Below are positions 60,973 through 64,000 of a stretch of DNA of 64,000 nt, one piece after another (position 1 is the first letter of the stretch; the number at the start of each line of letters is the position of its first letter). Below the pieces are notes generated by a model. That model was not told where the DNA came from. It saw nothing but the letters and a program-made list of their open reading frames with translations, and made no database searches. Location of the stretch: positions 47,242-111,241 of the forward strand of contig NZ_LUUB01000107.1 in NCBI RefSeq assembly GCF_001641635.1, written 5' to 3'. This DNA comes from Bradyrhizobium centrolobii (GTDB taxonomy: Bacteria > Pseudomonadota > Alphaproteobacteria > Rhizobiales > Xanthobacteraceae). The position numbers were made by a program, and so were the translations under genes.

Positions 60973-61000
60973 ATGCGGTATCGGTCGAAGGCTGAGGGGC
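60927..61000 (+). repeat. Tandem 37-bp duplication spanning the autotransporter start
   Basis: Two identical 37-bp units (60927-60963 and 60964-61000) beginning GGGGAAGGAATGCGGTATCG. Each includes a Shine-Dalgarno-like GGGGAAGGA and an ATG (60936 and 60973). Only the second ATG is in frame with the autotransporter; the first opens a 19-codon frame ending in TGA at 60993-60995. Confidence 0.85.
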
Positions 61001-64000
61001 GCGCCGGCGTCGATGCGGCAACGCGCCGGGACGCCGCGAAGAATGCCGCCGCGGACGCGCCGCTGCGCGGCCGGATCACCACTGATGGCCTGTACAATTA
61101 TCACGCGCTCGCTGGAAATGGCTCCGACACCTTCCGTTCGCTGAACGAAGGCCGCAATTGGCGTGCGGCGCTGCTCGGTACGGTGACGACCGGCGCGCTT
61201 TGGATGATGGCGCCGCGGCCGGCCAAGGCCGGGCCGGCCGCCTGCACGGCCGTCGGCACGACGGTCACTTGCACCGGCGATCAGTCGGGCGGCATCAGCA
61301 GCGCCACCGATTTCAACCCCGCCACCGTCGACACGCTCAACGTCAATTCGTTGACCGCCAACATCACGCCGGCTGCGGGCACGGCCGGCATCTTGTTTTT
61401 CCGGTCTGGCGCGAGCGACACGGTCACGATCAACAGCAACATCGCGCCGCATTCCATCTCAGCGGTCACCTTGCCCGGCATCACTGCGTCCGCCCAAGGC
61501 GGGGTGACGATCAACAATACCGGCGACATCCATTCGACCGGCATCGGCATCAGTGCAACCTCGCTGAACGGGGGCGCGGGCGGCGCTGTCACCATCATCA
61601 ATAACGGCGCCATTACGGCGTCAGGCTATGGCATCCTTGCGGGAGGGGATGCCGGTGTCACCGTGCAGCAGACCGGCGACCTCACTTCGAGTGGCACTGG
61701 CATCCGTGCCATATCGTCCAACGGGCCGGTCTCGGTCACCAACAGCGGCAATCTCGCGGCCGGTGCCTTCGGCATCTACGCGAGGTCGACCACCAGCACG
61801 GTCTCCGTCAACAACAGCGGCAACATCACGAGCGGTGGGCTCAACACCAGCAGCATTTATGCGCATGGTGTTCTCGACGTGACGGTGCGGAACGCCGGCA
61901 ACCTCACCTCGAGCTCGCCAACCGGCCGCGGCATCTTTGCTAATTCGAGCGCCGGGGCGGTCACTATCACCAGCAGCGGCACGATCTCAGGGGGCGGCGA
62001 CGGCATTAATGCGAGCGGCGCCCACGACGTGACGGTGCAGCACACCGGCGACATCACCACGACCCACGCGGGCACCGGCCGCGGCATCTACGCCTTTTCG
62101 GGCAGCGGTGCCGTGAACGTCGGCATCGTCGGCAATATCAGCACCGACAACGACGGCATCTATGCGAGGGCTGTGGGTGGTGCGGGCGCTGGCAATGTCA
62201 CGGTGAGCAACGCCGGCAATATCGCCTCGGCTCACGGGCGCGGTATTTATGCCAATGCGGCAAGCGGCACGACGGTATCCGTAACCAGTACCGGCGCCAT
62301 CGCGGCCTTTGGCGACGGCATTTTTGCGCGAAACAGTTTCAATAATGCGAGTTCCAGTGTCGCGGTGACGCATACCGGCGATATCACCTCGACCAACGGC
62401 CGCGGCATCTATGCCAATGCTTTCAGCGGTTCCAGTACCGTCGTCACCAGCAGCGGCAACATCACGGCGCAGGGCAACGGCATTGATGCGCGCGCCACTG
62501 GCGGCGGCGGCGATGTCACGGTGACGCACACCGGCGACATCACCTCGAATGGGGCGAGCGGCATCTATACACGGGCCTTTGGCACAGCCGATATAACGGT
62601 GAATGGGGGCACGATCTCCGGCGCAACGGCCGGCATCCAGACTGTCTTTGGCACTTCCAACATCACCATCGGCTCTGGCGTGACGGTGACCGGCGGCACC
62701 TACGCGATCCTGGGGGGAGGCGGCGGCGACACGGTGAACAATTCAGGCACCGTCACCGGCCTTACCGATCTCGGCCTCGGCAACAACACGGTCAACAATT
62801 TTGGCACGATGACCGCCAGCGGTACGGTGATCAAGGCGGGTGCCGGCAACGATACGGTCAACAATTCCGGCACCATCACAGGCGATGTCGACCTCAGTGG
62901 CGGCGTCAACGCCTTCAACAACCTGGCGGGCGGCGTGTTCAACAGCGGCGCGACCGTCAACCTCGGCGCCGGCAATACGCTCACCAACAGCGGCACGCTG
63001 GCGCCGGGCGGGATCGGCGCCGTGCAGACAACCGCCCTTACCGGCAGCTTCGTGCAGAATGCCGGCGGCAAATTCGCCGTGGACCTGAACCTCGCCGGTG
63101 CGACCGCCGACCGGCTCAACGTGAGCGGCACCGCCAACGTCGCCGGCGCGGTGGTGCCGCATCTGGTGAACATGAGCCTGGCGCAGCAGACTTTCACCAT
63201 CCTTTCAGCAGCCGGCGGCATCACCAATAACGGCCTGACGGTGCAAAGCACGGCGGTGATGGGCTATCAGCTCCTATTCCCCAACGTGACCGACGTTCAA
63301 GTGACCGTGCTCGGCATCAATTTCGCGCCGTCGGGCCTGACCCCGAACGAGCAGGCGGTCGGGCAGCATCTGCAACAGGCTTTTGTTGCCGGCGGCGGCG
63401 GTCTCAACAATGCGCTGACTTACCTCGCCGGGCTCGATTTCGCCGCCTTTGCCTCTGGCCTCGACCGGCTCACACCGGAGCCCTATCTGGCGCAGAGTCA
63501 GGCCGCGCTCTGGTCGGGCTTCGACTTTGCCAATTCGCTGTTCAGTTGCCCGCTGCCGACCAGCCAAGCCTCGCTGATGGGCGAAGGGAGCTGCTATTGG
63601 CTGCGCCCGAGCGGGCATGTGGCCAGCCTCGGCGGGCATGACGGCTTCATGGGCTTCCGCCAGAGCGCGGCCGGCCTCACCGGCGGCGTGCAGAGCGAGT
63701 TTGCGCCCAGTTGGTATCTCGACGTCGGCGCCGGATACGAGCGCTCCTCGATCGACACCGGCACCTCTTCTGCGAACGGCGACGTGTTCCACGGCGGGGC
63801 TGCACTCAAATACATCAACAACAACTGGCTCGTCGCCGGCAGCGTGAGCGGCAGCCTCGCCCGCTACGACACCAGCCGGTTCGGCATTCCCACTGCTGGC
63901 ACGGCAACCGCGAACGCCGACACCGGCACGCTCGATCTGCGGCTGCGTTTCGCCTATGCCTTCGGGACGCCGGCATTCTACGTCAAGCCGCTCGTCGACT
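60973..64000 (+). CDS. Autotransporter with beta-helical repeat passenger (type V secretion), 3' end beyond window
   Basis: At least 1009 residues, open at the window end. Long N-terminal extension, then a hydrophobic core AALLGTVTTGALWMMAP and signal cleavage after PRPAKA (about residue 86). The passenger (about 90-640) is a beta-helix of degenerate repeats of about 25 residues, with phrases such as VTHTGDITSTNGRGIYANAF and TVVTSSGNITAQGNGIDARA alternating. A connecting region with FAVDLNLAGATADRLNVSG (about 690-720) precedes the beta-barrel, which begins near 873 (CYWLRPSGHVASLGGHDGF, GAGYERSSIDTG) and is cut by the window. The barrel class matches PF03797. The start at 60973 sits in the second copy of a tandem repeat. 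Likely a surface adhesin or aggregation factor; no protease motif seen. Confidence 0.88.
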   Translation, partial: MRYRSKAEGRAGVDAATRRDAAKNAAADAPLRGRITTDGLYNYHALAGNGSDTFRSLNEGRNWRAALLGTVTTGALWMMAPRPAKAGPAACTAVGTTVTCTGDQSGGISSATDFNPATVDTLNVNSLTANITPAAGTAGILFFRSGASDTVTINSNIAPHSISAVTLPGITASAQGGVTINNTGDIHSTGIGISATSLNGGAGGAVTIINNGAITASGYGILAGGDAGVTVQQTGDLTSSGTGIRAISSNGPVSVTNSGNLAAGAFGIYARSTTSTVSVNNSGNITSGGLNTSSIYAHGVLDVTVRNAGNLTSSSPTGRGIFANSSAGAVTITSSGTISGGGDGINASGAHDVTVQHTGDITTTHAGTGRGIYAFSGSGAVNVGIVGNISTDNDGIYARAVGGAGAGNVTVSNAGNIASAHGRGIYANAASGTTVSVTSTGAIAAFGDGIFARNSFNNASSSVAVTHTGDITSTNGRGIYANAFSGSSTVVTSSGNITAQGNGIDARATGGGGDVTVTHTGDITSNGASGIYTRAFGTADITVNGGTISGATAGIQTVFGTSNITIGSGVTVTGGTYAILGGGGGDTVNNSGTVTGLTDLGLGNNTVNNFGTMTASGTVIKAGAGNDTVNNSGTITGDVDLSGGVNAFNNLAGGVFNSGATVNLGAGNTLTNSGTLAPGGIGAVQTTALTGSFVQNAGGKFAVDLNLAGATADRLNVSGTANVAGAVVPHLVNMSLAQQTFTILSAAGGITNNGLTVQSTAVMGYQLLFPNVTDVQVTVLGINFAPSGLTPNEQAVGQHLQQAFVAGGGGLNNALTYLAGLDFAAFASGLDRLTPEPYLAQSQAALWSGFDFANSLFSCPLPTSQASLMGEGSCYWLRPSGHVASLGGHDGFMGFRQSAAGLTGGVQSEFAPSWYLDVGAGYERSSIDTGTSSANGDVFHGGAALKYINNNWLVAGSVSGSLARYDTSRFGIPTAGTATANADTGTLDLRLRFAYAFGTPAFYVKPLVD

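Noticed and set aside
61300..62700. CRISPR-like periodic repeats in the 61-63 kb region
   Set aside because: The periodicity is in a continuous reading frame of a beta-helical passenger; repeat units are degenerate and have no spacers.
57812..64000. Attachment-site duplication of the tRNA-Ser 3' end
   Set aside because: Looked for a second copy of the tRNA 3' terminal sequence downstream and found none in the window; the island idea is kept only as inference.

Overview
The window looks like chromosomal sequence from an alphaproteobacterium of the Bradyrhizobium/Rhodopseudomonas group, most likely Bradyrhizobium. This is inferred from the very high GC, the layout mdh-sucC-(x)-sucD-sucA-sucB-(x)-lpdA, the separate F1 ATPase operon atpHAGDC, the obgE/proB/proA/nadD/rsfS/rlmH block, tandem RppH genes, and many intergenic palindromic elements of the types that start CGTCATTCCGGG, CGTCGTCCCGG and CGTCATTGCGAG. 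No database search was possible; identities come from reading motifs.

Layout. 1-3.4 kb: start of ccmA (cut by the window edge) divergent from acnA. 3.6-7 kb: DUF1223, DUF2794, a GNAT acetyltransferase and a Bax1-type membrane protein. 7.3-12 kb: a YbbA/YbbP-type exporter divergent from the TesA-type esterase, then thpR. 12-24.7 kb: zapE, then a long TCA-cycle run (mdh, sucC, DUF1579-like, sucD, sucA, sucB, SDR, lpdA, small membrane protein) encoding malate dehydrogenase, succinyl-CoA synthetase and the 2-oxoglutarate dehydrogenase complex. 25-30 kb: DUF4337, xerC divergent from priA, and an RlpA-like protein. Its 640-bp shared upstream region with the ATPase operon holds a perfect TTAA-N7-TTAAC CtrA-type box. 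30.4-35.9 kb: atpH-A-G-(broken ohr)-D-C. 36-43.4 kb: a membrane-anchored class III cyclase, two RppH genes, and a cell-envelope run (rlmH-envC-ctpA, then a divergent polysaccharide deacetylase). 43.5-55 kb: rsfS, nadD, proA, proB, an inserted pair (orphan tricarboxylate-type binding protein and a sulfatase-superfamily enzyme), obgE, a MaoC-type hydratase, a DMT transporter, a GNAT enzyme, rpmA and rplU. 55.5-57.7 kb: a ROK/ASKHA-type protein and an epoxide-hydrolase-like enzyme. 57.8-64 kb: tRNA-Ser(CGA), then an accessory-looking block with a TIGR03032-type protein, an AraC-family regulator and a large autotransporter that runs off the window.

Most of the window is core metabolism and housekeeping. 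The most unusual items are: (1) the protein at 55500-56642, whose ROK kinase motifs occur in a rotated order (adenosine/connect-2 half first, phosphate-1 to phosphate-2 half second), i.e. an apparent natural circular permutant; (2) an ohr gene inside the ATPase operon inactivated by a deletion of about 26 bp; (3) the CtrA-type box between the RlpA-like gene and atpH; (4) a 37-bp tandem duplication carrying the start region of the autotransporter; (5) the AraC / TIGR03032 / autotransporter module next to a tRNA gene; and (6) several families of repeated palindromic elements filling intergenic gaps.
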